NCBI GenBank assembly: GCA_903828145.1
Contig: CAIKKY010000006.1
Location: 434,001 to 498,000 of the forward strand
From: an uncultured Hyphomicrobiales bacterium
GTDB lineage: Bacteria; Pseudomonadota; Alphaproteobacteria; Rhizobiales; Devosiaceae
Reading direction: 5' to 3'
Length of the DNA: 64,000 bases
Positions 9,345 through 18,046 of the stretch are shown piece after piece (the stretch's first letter is position 1; the number at the start of each line of letters is the position of its first letter). Under the pieces are notes generated by a model, which saw only the letters and a program-made list of their open reading frames with translations, was not told the origin of the DNA and did no database searches. The position numbers and the translations under genes were made by a program.

Positions 9345-9599
9345 TTATTGCACCGCGTAGGGCATGATGCCGATGAAGCGGGCGCGCTTGATCGCCTGGG
9401 CGAGTTCGCGCTGCTTCTTGGCCGAAACGGCGGTGATGCGCGAGGGCACGATCTTGCCGCGTTCCGAAACGTAACGCTGCAGCAGCCGCACGTCCTTATA
9501 GTCGATCTTCGGCGCATTGGGGCCGGAGAACGGGCAGGTCTTGCGGCGGCGCTGGAAGGGCCGGCGGGCGGTGGTTGTCGTGAGGTCTTTAATGGCCAT
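9345..9599 (-). CDS. rpsR: 30S ribosomal protein bS18
   Basis: The 84-aa basic protein contains the bS18 signature ([20 protein letters not shown], then [23 protein letters not shown]). It binds bS6 on the platform of the small subunit. It lies 18 bp after rpsF and 81 bp before rplI, the standard order. Start and length agree with the family. Confidence 0.97.
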   Translation of the reverse strand: MAIKDLTTTTARRPFQRRRKTCPFSGPNAPKIDYKDVRLLQRYVSERGKIVPSRITAVSAKKQRELAQAIKRARFIGIMPYAVQ

Positions 9600-9617
9600 T
9601 TGGCTTTATCCCTTCAA

Positions 9618-10031
9618 TCAGAACCGACGCGGACGGCGGTCGCCACGGTCGAAACCGCCACGGTCGCCACGCGGGCCACCCGGACGGTCGCCATCGCGAT
9701 CATCACGGTCACGCTTCTGCATCATTGCCGACGGGCCTTCTTCAAGCTCGTCCATGCGGATGGTCATATAGCGCAGGATGTCTTCGTTGATGCTCATCAG
9801 GCGTTCCATCTCGGCCACAGCAGCGTGCGGGGAGTCGATGTTGATCAGCGTGTAATGAGCCTTGCGGTTCTTCTTGATCCGGTACGAGAGCGATTTCAGC
9901 CCCCAGTACTCAGACTTCGTCACCTTGCCGCCGCCCTGGGCGATGACGGCGGTGAACTGTGCAGTCAATTCCTCGACCTGCTGGGGCGAAACGTCCTGCC
10001 GGGTCAGAAAAATATGTTCGTAAAGGGCCAT
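9618..10031 (-). CDS. rpsF: 30S ribosomal protein bS6
   Basis: The 137-aa product starts [13 protein letters not shown], the usual bS6 start, and has the ferredoxin-like fold of the family. An Arg/Asp/Gly-rich tail of about 30 residues at the C-terminus is typical of alphaproteobacterial S6. The ATG at 10031 is chosen because an AAGGAAGG ribosome-binding site lies six bases upstream; a longer reading to 10199 is leader sequence. It is the first gene of the operon with rpsR and rplI. The leader of about 170 nt contains an 18-bp palindrome that may take part in S6:S18 feedback. Confidence 0.96.
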   Translation of the reverse strand: MALYEHIFLTRQDVSPQQVEELTAQFTAVIAQGGGKVTKSEYWGLKSLSYRIKKNRKAHYTLINIDSPHAAVAEMERLMSINEDILRYMTIRMDELEEGPSAMMQKRDRDDRDGDRPGGPRGDRGGFDRGDRRPRRF

Positions 10032-10155
10032 GAAGCGCCTTCCTTCCGTGTTGAATACCAACGGCATGCACTCGGCGCGGAGCCCCCTTGAAGCCGGAAA
10101 GGCGACAAAGCAGTCTTCTAAAGAGCGGGAACACGGGAGGACGGGCCGAAACCCT

Positions 10156-10173
10156 GTTGCGGCATGCCGCAAC
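10156..10173 (-). promoter_or_regulatory. 18-bp perfect palindrome in the rpsF leader
   Basis: GTTGCGGCATGCCGCAAC is its own reverse complement and lies inside the predicted rpsF 5' leader, about 125 nt before the start codon. As RNA it could form a short hairpin, or it could be a DNA-binding site. A link to S6:S18 autoregulation is inference only. Confidence 0.45.
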
Positions 10174-10210
10174 CCTCCGTTCAGCCCCCGGCCGAACAAA
10201 TGCTGCGCTG

Positions 10211-10239
10211 CCTATAGGCGATCAGCCCGGCCGATGCAA
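10211..10239 (-). promoter_or_regulatory. Predicted sigma-70 promoter of rpsF-rpsR-rplI
   Basis: On the minus strand a -35 box TTGCAT and a -10 box TATAGG are separated by exactly 17 bp. Transcription would begin near 10204, giving a leader of about 170 nt before rpsF. Confidence 0.65.
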
Positions 10240-10531
10240 GCGCGACGGGCCGTCCATGCGGGCCGGGTTTTGCTCAGCCAGTCGACGCTGGTGCTGTCGG
10301 CCGCTGCGAAAGCCTGCGTTTCTTCAACGCCTGCCTTGTGCGGCGTCCGAGACAGATTTTTGCGCGATACCGCAGAAATAAGGCTCTGCACAGCACCCCT
10401 GCGCCGGCTGCGCCTTGACTTCGCCGCTGCCCTTGGGCAAAGGCGCGCGCCAACTGGACGTTGGTTCCGGGCGGGGCTAGTTTGGCAGCAAGACCGATTT
10501 GAGGGGCCCCGCACCTGGGGCGAGGGCGATC

Positions 10532-11485
10532 ATGACGAAACGTGCATTCACTTTTCCCGGTCAGGGAAGCCAGGCCGTTGGCATGGGCAAGGATCTGGCC
10601 GAGGCCTTTGCTGAGGCGCGGGCCGTCTTTGCCGAAGTCGACGATGCGCTGGGCCAGAAGCTCTCGGCCTTGATGTTTGACGGGCCGGACGACGCGCTGC
10701 GCCTGACTGAAAATGCGCAACCCGCGCTGATGGCTGTTTCCGTCGCCGTTACCCGTGTGCTGGCAAGCCGGGGCGTGTCCCTTAAGGATCACGCCGATTT
10801 TGTGGCCGGCCATTCTTTGGGCGAATATTCGGCGCTGGCGGCGGCAGGGACGTTCAGTCTCGCTGACGCCGCGCGACTCCTCCGCATTCGGGGCGAAGCC
10901 ATGCAGAAGGCCGTGCCGGTGGGGCAGGGCGCCATGGCCGCCATTTTGGGCCTCGATGTCGCGACCGTGGCCCGCGCCGCCGCCGACGCTGCCCAGGCGG
11001 AAGTCTGCGCCGTCGCCAATGACAATGCCCCCGGTCAGGTGGTGATTTCGGGCCATGTGGCGGCCGTCAATCGCGCCATGGAGGCGCTGAAGGCTTTGGG
11101 TGCGAAGCGCGCGCTGCCGCTACCGGTGAGCGCGCCCTTCCATTGCGCCCTGATGCAGCCGGCCGCCGATCGCATGGCTGAAGCGCTGGCCGCCGTCGAC
11201 ATGCAGGCCCCGGTGGTGCCGCTTATTGCCAATGTGCTCGCCACCCCGATTTCTGATCCGGCGGAAATTCGCCGCCGCCTTGTTGAGCAGGTGACCGGTG
11301 TTGTCCGCTGGACCGACTGTGTCGGCTGGCTCGTTGGCGCGGGTGGGGTGACCCAGCTCGTGGAACTGGGCACCGGCAAGGTGCTGACGGGCCTCGCCAA
11401 GCGCATTGCGCCCGATGCCGAGGCTCTTGCACTCAATTCCCCCGCCGATATCGAGGCTTTTGCGGCCGCCGTCACCGGCGCCTGA
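10532..11485 (+). CDS. fabD: Malonyl-CoA:ACP transacylase
   Basis: FabD loads malonyl groups from CoA onto acyl carrier protein for fatty-acid elongation. The 317-aa protein starts TKRAFTFPGQGSQAVGMG, the family N-terminus. It has the nucleophilic serine in GHSLGEYSALAAAG and the catalytic histidine in PVSAPFHCALM. The ATG at 10532 has GAGGG seven to eight bases upstream. It heads the rightward fabD-fabG-acpP-fabF cluster. Confidence 0.97.
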   Translation: MTKRAFTFPGQGSQAVGMGKDLAEAFAEARAVFAEVDDALGQKLSALMFDGPDDALRLTENAQPALMAVSVAVTRVLASRGVSLKDHADFVAGHSLGEYSALAAAGTFSLADAARLLRIRGEAMQKAVPVGQGAMAAILGLDVATVARAAADAAQAEVCAVANDNAPGQVVISGHVAAVNRAMEALKALGAKRALPLPVSAPFHCALMQPAADRMAEALAAVDMQAPVVPLIANVLATPISDPAEIRRRLVEQVTGVVRWTDCVGWLVGAGGVTQLVELGTGKVLTGLAKRIAPDAEALALNSPADIEAFAAAVTGA

Positions 11486-11507
11486 CCGAACCCCAAGGAG
11501 ACAGCCG

Positions 11508-12248
11508 ATGTTTGATCTGACCGGCAAGCGCGCCCTCGTCACTGGCGCTTCGGGCGGCATTGGCCGCGAAATCGCCAAGGCCCTGGCTAAGGCCGGGGCG
11601 CGCGTCGCGCTCTCGGGCACCCGCACCGAAGCGCTGGAAGCCACCCGCGCCGAAATCGGTTCGGCCGATCACCCGATCCTGGCCTGCAACCTGTCCGACC
11701 TGTCGGCGGTGGACCAATTGGTGCCCGCCGCTGAAGCCGCGCTCGGCGGTATCGACATTCTCGTCAACAATGCCGGGATCACGCGCGATAACCTCTTTAT
11801 GCGCATGAAGGATGAGGAGTGGGACGAGGTGCTGGCGGTCAATCTGACAGCGGCCTTCCACCTCACCCGCGCCGTGCTGCGGGGCATGATGAAGCAGCGC
11901 TATGGGCGCATCATCGGCATTACCTCGGTCGTTGGCGTTGTCGGCAACCCGGGGCAGGGCAATTATGCAGCCTCAAAGGCCGGTCTTATTGGCATGTCGA
12001 AAGCGCTGGCCTATGAGGTTGCCTCGCGCAACATCACGGTCAACACCATTGCGCCGGGCTTTATCGCGTCCGCCATGACCGATGAACTGAACGAAAAGCA
12101 GAAGGAAGCCATCCTCGCCAAAGTGCCTGCCGGGCGTCTGGGTGAGGCCAATGAGATCGCGGCAGCAGCCGTGTTTCTGGCTTCTGCTGAAGCCGGTTAC
12201 GTCACCGGGCACACGCTCAACATCAACGGCGGCATGGTGATGCTGTAA
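11508..12248 (+). CDS. fabG: 3-oxoacyl-ACP reductase
   Basis: FabG reduces 3-oxoacyl-ACP with NADPH in the elongation cycle. The 246-aa SDR protein has the cofactor loop TGASGGIG, the NNAG motif and the catalytic Ser and Tyr-x-x-x-Lys (YAASK). It ends in the typical NINGGMVML. The ATG at 11508 is set by AAGGAG seven bases upstream, 22 bp after fabD. The position between fabD and acpP separates it from the many other SDR proteins and supports a role in fatty-acid synthesis. Confidence 0.97.
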   Translation: MFDLTGKRALVTGASGGIGREIAKALAKAGARVALSGTRTEALEATRAEIGSADHPILACNLSDLSAVDQLVPAAEAALGGIDILVNNAGITRDNLFMRMKDEEWDEVLAVNLTAAFHLTRAVLRGMMKQRYGRIIGITSVVGVVGNPGQGNYAASKAGLIGMSKALAYEVASRNITVNTIAPGFIASAMTDELNEKQKEAILAKVPAGRLGEANEIAAAAVFLASAEAGYVTGHTLNINGGMVML

Positions 12249-12426
12249 TCGTTGGAAAAAGGCGAAAGACCCGGTTATGGCGTATCGCCGGGAAGTATGT
12301 TAGGTCCGCCATCGATTTCGGGCGCTTCCGGGGCCTTGCCGGTCCCTGTTTGCCCGCCTAATGTCGCTCGCGAAGGCGAGGGGCTGAGGGGAGCCGCCGG
12401 GTTGGAGACTGCCGTCTTCTCGCCCG

Positions 12427-12432
12427 TACAAT
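12427..12432 (+). promoter_or_regulatory. Candidate -10 box for acpP
   Basis: TACAAT matches five of six consensus bases and would start transcription about 30 nt before acpP. The nearest -35-like hexamer, TTGGAG, is 19 bp upstream, which is long, so the call is tentative. A separate acpP promoter inside fab clusters is common. Confidence 0.4.
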
Positions 12433-12469
12433 GAACAAAACTGAGCAGTCTGGAACAAGGGAAACAGTT

Positions 12470-12706
12470 ATGAGCGATATCGCTGATCGCGTCCGCAAGA
12501 TCGTGGTCGAACACCTGAATGTCGATGCTGAAAAGGTTGTCGAAAAGGCCAGCTTCATTGACGATCTGGGCGCCGATTCCCTCGACCAGGTCGAGCTGGT
12601 CATGGCCTTCGAGGAAGAATTCAACGTCGAGATCCCCGATGACGCCGCTGAGTCGATCCAGACCTTTGGCGACGCGGTGAGCTACCTCACCAAGGCCGTC
12701 GGCTAA
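12470..12706 (+). CDS. acpP: Acyl carrier protein
   Basis: The 78-aa acidic protein carries the growing acyl chain on a 4'-phosphopantetheine attached to the serine of [18 protein letters not shown]. The ATG at 12470 follows AAGGGA and gives the usual AcpP start [15 protein letters not shown]; an upstream in-frame ATG at 12431 overlaps a candidate -10 box and is unlikely. It lies 20 bp before fabF and 221 bp after fabG. I see no other gene in that gap. Confidence 0.97.
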   Translation: MSDIADRVRKIVVEHLNVDAEKVVEKASFIDDLGADSLDQVELVMAFEEEFNVEIPDDAAESIQTFGDAVSYLTKAVG

Positions 12707-12726
12707 GCCTGATAAGGTCCATACCA

Positions 12727-13995
12727 ATGCAATTGCGCCGCGTCGTCGTTACCGGGATGGGGATCGTCAGTCCTTTGGGCTGCGGCATTGAACCCACCTG
12801 GGCCAATATTCTCGCCTCGAAAAGCGGCGGCAAGCGCATCGATGATTTTGAGGTGGATGACCTCGCCTGTCAGATCGCCAACCGTATTCCTCTGGGCAGC
12901 TATGCCGATGGCAAGTTCAACCCGGATGAATGGATGGACGTGAAGGAACAGCGCAAGGTCGACCCCTTCATCATTTTCGCCATGGCGGCGGCGCAGCAGG
13001 CAATCGATGATGCCGGCGTCGCCCCCAAGACCAAAGAAGAAGCCGAACGCATCGGCACGATGATCGGTTCGGGCATCGGCGGGATCGGGGGCATCTACGA
13101 GGCCTCGATTACCCTGTATGAGCGCGGCCCGCGCCGCATCAGCCCCTTCTTCATTCCGGGCCGGATCATCAACATGGCCTCGGGCAATGTGTCGATCCGC
13201 TTTGGCCTCAAGGGCCCGAACCACTCGGTGGTCACGGCCTGTTCCACTGGCGCGCACGCCATTGGCGATGCCGCCCGGCTCATCATGCTCGGCGATGCCG
13301 ATGTCATGGTGGCAGGTGGTGCGGAAAGCCCGGTCAACCGGCTGTCGATTGCCGGATTCGCCGCGTGCCGGGCCCTCTCCACCGGCTATAATGATCGACC
13401 CGAGATGGCGTCGCGTCCCTACGACAAGGGCCGCGATGGCTTCGTCATGGGCGAGGGCGCCGGGATCGTCGTGCTGGAAGATTACGAGCGCGCGAAGGCG
13501 CGCGGTGCCAAAATCTACGGCGAAGTGATCGGCTACGGCCTGTCGGGCGACGCCTATCACATCACCGCCCCGTCTGAAGATGGCGATGGCGGGTTCCGCT
13601 GCATGCAGGCCGCCGTCAAGCGCGCCGGTATTGCTGTGTCGGACATCGACTATATCAACGCGCACGGCACCTCGACGCCGATGGGCGACGAAATCGAACT
13701 GGGGTCCGTCACCCGGCTGCTGGGCGACCATGCCCGCAACGCGACCATGAGTTCCACCAAATCGGCCATCGGGCACCTGCTCGGCGCGGCCGGGTCGGTT
13801 GAGGCCATTTTCTCGCTGCTCGCCATGCGCGACTCCGTGGCACCGCCCACGATCAATCTCGATAACCCCTCGGTTGAAACCGTGATCGATCTGGTGCCGC
13901 ACACGCCGAAAAAGATGGAGATCAACGTTGCGCTCTCCAATTCGTTTGGCTTCGGTGGCACCAATGCGTCGCTGATCTTCCGCAAGGTCAGTTGA
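12727..13995 (+). CDS. fabF: Beta-ketoacyl-ACP synthase II
   Basis: FabF condenses malonyl-ACP with acyl-ACP. The 422-aa thiolase-fold protein has the nucleophilic cysteine in VVTACSTGAHAIGDA, the two histidines in NAHGTSTPMGD and SAIGHLLGAAG, and the C-terminal NSFGFGGTNASL. Length is close to the 410-415 aa norm. It begins 20 bp after acpP and completes the fabD-fabG-acpP-fabF set, which feeds both membrane lipid and lipid A synthesis. Confidence 0.97.
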   Translation: MQLRRVVVTGMGIVSPLGCGIEPTWANILASKSGGKRIDDFEVDDLACQIANRIPLGSYADGKFNPDEWMDVKEQRKVDPFIIFAMAAAQQAIDDAGVAPKTKEEAERIGTMIGSGIGGIGGIYEASITLYERGPRRISPFFIPGRIINMASGNVSIRFGLKGPNHSVVTACSTGAHAIGDAARLIMLGDADVMVAGGAESPVNRLSIAGFAACRALSTGYNDRPEMASRPYDKGRDGFVMGEGAGIVVLEDYERAKARGAKIYGEVIGYGLSGDAYHITAPSEDGDGGFRCMQAAVKRAGIAVSDIDYINAHGTSTPMGDEIELGSVTRLLGDHARNATMSSTKSAIGHLLGAAGSVEAIFSLLAMRDSVAPPTINLDNPSVETVIDLVPHTPKKMEINVALSNSFGFGGTNASLIFRKVS

Positions 13996-14038
13996 GCCGC
14001 CGAGGTTCCGCTCCCATGCTAATCCGGGAGTTCCCGAT

Positions 14039-15154
14039 ATGCGCCACGACGACGATGATTTTTCCGCACGCCGTGCGCGCCCGCGCCGCCGGAGCGGGCT
14101 GTTGCGCTTCATCAATGGCATCCTGACTCTGATTGTTGTCGTTCTGCTCATCGGGGTGGGCGGCGTGCTCTATGGCGCCAACCAGTTCTATGCCACCGAC
14201 ATGGTGAAACAGGATGTCAATTTCGCCGTCGAAAAGGGCGATTCCGCCATGGCGGTGGCCCGTCGGCTTGCCGACAAGGGCCTGATTTCCAACTCCTGGG
14301 TGTTCTGGGCCGGCACGCGGGCGCTCAAAAAAGAGGGCGAGATCAAAGCCGGTGTCTTTGCGCTCAGGGCGCCCTTTTCCATGGCCGATGTCCTCACCGA
14401 GATCACCGAGGGCAAGCCCCTCGATTTCTTCGTCAATGTCATTCCCGGCGAAACCTCTTTTGCGGTCGCGGAAAAGCTGAATGCCATGACCACCGACCTC
14501 GCTGGTGACCCCGTACCGCCGCCCGCCGAAGGCACGCTGCTCGCCATCCGCTATGATTTCTTTCCCGGCGATGCGCGCGCGAGCGTGCTCGAGCGCATGG
14601 AAGCCGAAATGCAGGCCAAGCTTGCCGAAATCTGGGCGAGCCGCGATCCCTCGATCGATGATGTCATCCACTCGCCCGCCGACCTGGTGACGCTCGCCTC
14701 CATCGTCGAAAAAGAAACCGGCCTTGCGAGCGAACGCCCGGAGGTTGCGGCCGTGTTCCTCAACCGCTTGCGCAAAGGCATGCGGCTGCAGACCGACCCC
14801 ACGGTGATCTATGGCGTTACCCAGGGGCGCGCCGTGTTGAGCCGCGGCCCGACCTCGGCCGAACTGAAGGCGGAAACGCCCTATAACACCTACCAGATCG
14901 ATGGCCTGCCGCCCGGCCCGATTGCCAACCCCGGCGAGGAGGCCTTGTGGGCGGTGGCCAAGCCGGCCAAGACCAAGGACCTCTATTTTGTGGCCAAAAG
15001 CGCCGATCCTGCCGATGGCCACGCCTTTGCCGCCAGCTATGCCCAGCACCGCAAGAACGTGAAAGCCTATCGCAAGGCCGTGGACGATGCTGAAGCGGCG
15101 CGGGAAGCCCTTGAGGCTGAAGCGGCCAAAGCCGCTGGCGAGGGGAGCGAATAA
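14039..15154 (+). CDS. mltG: Endolytic murein transglycosylase
   Basis: MltG cuts nascent glycan strands in the periplasm and is thought to set their length. The 371-aa protein has an Arg-rich cytoplasmic N-terminus and one membrane helix (about residues 22-45). A LysM-like segment precedes the YceG domain. The catalytic Glu is in LASIVEKETGLASERP, followed by FLNRLRKGMRLQTDPTVIYG and YNTYQIDGLPPGPIANPG. An Ala/Glu-rich tail ends the protein. GGGAG lies eight bases before the start. The yicC start overlaps its stop by one base (TAATG). Confidence 0.95.
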   Translation: MRHDDDDFSARRARPRRRSGLLRFINGILTLIVVVLLIGVGGVLYGANQFYATDMVKQDVNFAVEKGDSAMAVARRLADKGLISNSWVFWAGTRALKKEGEIKAGVFALRAPFSMADVLTEITEGKPLDFFVNVIPGETSFAVAEKLNAMTTDLAGDPVPPPAEGTLLAIRYDFFPGDARASVLERMEAEMQAKLAEIWASRDPSIDDVIHSPADLVTLASIVEKETGLASERPEVAAVFLNRLRKGMRLQTDPTVIYGVTQGRAVLSRGPTSAELKAETPYNTYQIDGLPPGPIANPGEEALWAVAKPAKTKDLYFVAKSADPADGHAFAASYAQHRKNVKAYRKAVDDAEAAREALEAEAAKAAGEGSE

Positions 15155-16041
15155 TGGGGGCCCTCGCCTCCATGACCGGCTACGCGCGGGCCTCGGGCAC
15201 TGCGCCCGGCCTGGCCTTTCTCATTGAAGTCCGGTCGGTCAACGCGCGCGGCCTCGATATGCGCCTGCGGCTTGCCCCGGGCTTTGATGCGCTCGACAGC
15301 GAGATCCGCCGCCGCGTCACCGAGCGATTTGCCCGGGGGGCCCTCAGCATCACGCTCAGCGTGGAGCGTGCGGGCGACCTGGGGCGGCTGAGCGTCAACC
15401 TTGAGGCGCTCGAAACCGTGCTGTCGGCCATTGAGGCGCTCAAGGCGCGGATCGATACCGATCCGCCCCGGCCCGAAGGTATCCTGATGCTGAAAGGGGT
15501 ACTCGAACAGCACGAAACCGGCGCCGAGCGCGACGATGACGCCGCTACCGGGGCGATCCTCAAGGCTGTGGATACGGCTCTTGCCGCGCTTCAGGCGACG
15601 CGCCGCGACGAGGGCGGGCGCATCGCCACCGTGCTTTTTGAGCGCATCACCGAAATTACCGCGCTCACGCAACAGGCCGAAGTGCATCCGGCACGCAGCC
15701 GCAGTGCCATCCTCACCCGTCTCAAGGCGCAGGTGGCCGAACTTCTCGATGCCAATCCGGCGCTCCCCGAGGAGCGGCTGGTGCAGGAAGCGCTTCTGGT
15801 CGCGACCCGCGTTGATATCCGCGAGGAACTGGATCGGCTGGGGGTTCATTGCGCGGCAGCACGAACGTTGATCGCCGAGGGCGGTCCGGTGGGGCGGAAA
15901 CTGGATTTCCTCGCGCAGGAGTTCAATCGCGAAGCCAATACGCTCTGTTCGAAGTCGAATGATGTCGGGCTCACGGCCATCGGGCTTGACCTCAAGGCGG
16001 CGATCGACCAATTGCGCGAGCAGGTTCAGAACATCGAGTAG
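15154..16041 (+). CDS. YicC/YloC family endoribonuclease
   Basis: The 295-aa protein begins MGALASMTGYARASG and ends in the conserved block DFLAQEFNREANTLCSKSND, the two signatures of the YicC/YloC family. Members are reported to be endoribonucleases linked to small-RNA turnover. Its start overlaps the mltG stop by one base and gmk follows after 4 bp, so mltG-yicC-gmk are translated together. The yicC-gmk pairing is widespread in bacteria. Confidence 0.93.
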   Translation: MGALASMTGYARASGTAPGLAFLIEVRSVNARGLDMRLRLAPGFDALDSEIRRRVTERFARGALSITLSVERAGDLGRLSVNLEALETVLSAIEALKARIDTDPPRPEGILMLKGVLEQHETGAERDDDAATGAILKAVDTALAALQATRRDEGGRIATVLFERITEITALTQQAEVHPARSRSAILTRLKAQVAELLDANPALPEERLVQEALLVATRVDIREELDRLGVHCAAARTLIAEGGPVGRKLDFLAQEFNREANTLCSKSNDVGLTAIGLDLKAAIDQLREQVQNIE

Positions 16042-16045
16042 CACC

Positions 16046-16684
16046 ATGAATTTTCAGCGTCGCGGCGTCATGCTGGTTCTGGCTTCCCCCTCCGGGGCGG
16101 GAAAATCATCGATCTCCCGCGCCCTGTTCGAGGATGATCCGAATATTTCGCTCTCGGTGTCCGTCACGACACGCGCGCGCCGCACCGACGAGATTGACGG
16201 CAAGCACTATCATTTCATCGATGTGGCCCGCTTCGAAGCCCTGCGCGACGCGGGCGAGCTGCTGGAATGGGCCAAGGTCCACGACAATTACTACGCCACC
16301 CCGCGCGCTGAGGTGGAAGAGCAGCTAAAGGCCGGCCGCGATATCCTGTTCGATATCGACTACCAGGGCACGTTGCAGCTTTATGAGCGTTGCCGGGCCG
16401 ACATGGTGACCATCTTCATCCTGCCGCCCTCGATTGTCGAGTTGCGCAAGCGGCTCGAGCGACGCGCGCAGGATAGCGCCGGGACCATTGAGCGGCGCCT
16501 GAAAAACGCGCGGCTCGAAATGGACCATTTCAACGAATATGACTACGTGCTGGTCAACGAAGATCTGGAGGAGTCGACCTCTCGGGTGCGCACCATCCTT
16601 GCATCGGCTCGGCTCGCGCGGTCGCGCTTTGTGGCGCTCGATGAGTTCGTGCACAGTCTGCAAGCCCAGATCGACCGGCTCTGA
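16046..16684 (+). CDS. gmk: Guanylate kinase
   Basis: Gmk phosphorylates GMP to GDP. The 212-aa protein has the P-loop SPSGAGKSS near residue 18. The GMP-binding segment includes SVTTRARRTDEIDGKHYHF, and the lid region carries RLERRAQDSAGTIERRL. The ATG at 16046 gives the normal start NFQRRGVMLVLASPSG; a longer reading would lie inside yicC. It is the last gene of the rightward fab/mltG run. Confidence 0.97.
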   Translation: MNFQRRGVMLVLASPSGAGKSSISRALFEDDPNISLSVSVTTRARRTDEIDGKHYHFIDVARFEALRDAGELLEWAKVHDNYYATPRAEVEEQLKAGRDILFDIDYQGTLQLYERCRADMVTIFILPPSIVELRKRLERRAQDSAGTIERRLKNARLEMDHFNEYDYVLVNEDLEESTSRVRTILASARLARSRFVALDEFVHSLQAQIDRL

Positions 16685-16815
16685 TTGCTCTTAAGTACAG
16701 GTATTCGCTTATAAATTACGCAGCCGTCTCTGGGGATAATCGCCTGGGGCGGTGGGTTACCCGAATTGCGCAACCATCGGGCCGCACGCGACTTTAGCGT
16801 CACAGGAGACCTGTG

Positions 16816-17106
16816 ATGAGCTTCGAACTTGCCGCCTGCGCCATCAGCGAAAAACACGCCCACCCGCGTTTTGCCGGTCGGACGCTGGCCGAAGTCCGGG
16901 TGACGCTGCGCGAGCATCTCGAACGCGTCTATAATCATGATCTGCGGGTCAAGGTTTGGGCCGACCATGCGGACAGCGCCGTCGATGACGAGATCGACCG
17001 GGCCCTGATCGCCAAGGCGGCGCATATCCTGCGCCGCACCTTGCCCCATGCCGAAATCATTGCCGATGCCGACGGCAAGGTAACCCGGGTCAAGCCCGCA
17101 GCCTGA
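16816..17106 (+). CDS. Conserved-looking hypothetical protein, 96 aa
   Basis: I do not recognise this small soluble protein. The ATG at 16816 has AGGAG seven bases upstream, better spaced than the GTG one codon earlier. It is polar with mixed charge: two likely helices ([35 protein letters not shown]) and a strand between them ([12 protein letters not shown]). There are no membrane segments or cysteine pairs; Cys9 is the only cysteine. The 130 bp upstream contains TATAAA near 16710, a weak promoter candidate. Its last 17 bp overlap the convergent rsmA end. Codon use resembles neighbouring genes, so it is probably real. Confidence 0.7.
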   Translation: MSFELAACAISEKHAHPRFAGRTLAEVRVTLREHLERVYNHDLRVKVWADHADSAVDDEIDRALIAKAAHILRRTLPHAEIIADADGKVTRVKPAA

Positions 17107-17938
17107 GCCCGCGCACCGCGCTGCCGATCTTCAGAAACATCGCCACGTCCAGCTCTTCGGCGCGCTCATCGCCCCTAAGCCCGGTCTCGCTCAGCAGCGC
17201 CTCCATCGGCACCCCGAGCGACTTGAGGCTTTGCCGCACCATTTTGCGACGCTGCCCGAAGGCGGCCCGCGTCACTTCTTCAAGCAGCCGCGACGGTATT
17301 TCCGTGGCCCCCGGTTTTGGCTTCAGCTGGATCAGCGTCGAGGTAACCTTGGGCGGCGGCGTAAAGGCATTGCGGTCGATGTTGAAGGCAATCCGGGCCT
17401 CGGTGCGCCAGCCGCAGAGCACGCCCAACCGGCCAAAAGCATCGCTGCCGGGCCGGGCAACAATGCGCTCGGCCACTTCGCGCTGAAACATCAGCGTCAG
17501 GCTCTCCCAAAAGGGCGGCCAGGGGTCCACCGATATCCAGCGGGTCAAAAGCTCCGTGCCGATATTATAGGGCAGGTTCGCCACGATCCGCCGCGGCCCC
17601 TCACCGAGGGTTTTGAGGTCAACCTCAAGGGCATCGGCTGAAATCACCTCCAGCCGACCGGGGTAGGCGGCCGCAATCTCGGCAAGCGCGGGCAGGGTGC
17701 GTTCGTCGCGCTCGATGGCGATGACCTTTTTCGCGCCTTCAGCGAGAAGCGCCCGGGTCAACCCGCCGGGGCCCGGACCGACCTCGATCACGGTAATCCC
17801 CTCGAGCGGGCCCGACGCCCGGGCGATCCGCGCGGTCAGGTTGAGATCGAGCAGGAAGTTTTGCCCCAGCTCCTTGCGGGCACGGAGCCCGTGGGCAGCA
17901 ATCACGTCGCGAAGCGGGGGAAGAGTATCGATAGCCAT
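17090..17938 (-). CDS. rsmA: 16S rRNA (adenine1518/1519-N6)-dimethyltransferase
   Basis: RsmA (KsgA) dimethylates two adjacent adenines near the 3' end of 16S rRNA during 30S assembly. The 282-aa protein has the family start [19 protein letters not shown], the SAM loop [16 protein letters not shown] and the target-adenine motif [11 protein letters not shown]. The ATG at 17938 has GGA seven bases upstream; another at 17950 is possible. The C-terminus overlaps the convergent 96-aa gene. In many relatives rsmA directly follows pdxA; here a DUF305 gene on the other strand lies between them. Confidence 0.95.
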   Translation of the reverse strand: MAIDTLPPLRDVIAAHGLRARKELGQNFLLDLNLTARIARASGPLEGITVIEVGPGPGGLTRALLAEGAKKVIAIERDERTLPALAEIAAAYPGRLEVISADALEVDLKTLGEGPRRIVANLPYNIGTELLTRWISVDPWPPFWESLTLMFQREVAERIVARPGSDAFGRLGVLCGWRTEARIAFNIDRNAFTPPPKVTSTLIQLKPKPGATEIPSRLLEEVTRAAFGQRRKMVRQSLKSLGVPMEALLSETGLRGDERAEELDVAMFLKIGSAVRGLRLRA

Positions 17939-18046
17939 GGCAAAATCCATATCGCGTTTCTCGCCGCGCGCCTATCGCCTTGACCTTGCCCCAATGGGAA
18001 GGTGCAAACATCGCCTGCCCGCCAGGGTGAACCCAAGGAGTTTTTC

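Larger units (their letters stand above)
10032..10531. other. Divergent rpsF/fabD intergenic region
   Basis: About 500 bp with no convincing gene. It holds the rpsF promoter and leader on the minus strand. On the plus strand is the region upstream of fabD, where TTGACT occurs near 10416 without a good -10 partner. Open frames here lack ribosome-binding sites and resemble no known protein. Confidence 0.6.

Noticed and set aside
8700-10091. Long plus-strand open frame (463 codons) across rplI, rpsR and rpsF
   Set aside because: It crosses three ribosomal protein genes on the other strand and resembles no protein family.
12252-12434. 60-codon frame between fabG and acpP
   Set aside because: It has no ribosome-binding site, overlaps the candidate acpP -10 box and looks non-coding.
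12703-14151. Long minus-strand open frame (482 codons) opposite fabF
   Set aside because: It is a shadow of fabF with high His/Arg/Asp/Gly content and no family features.
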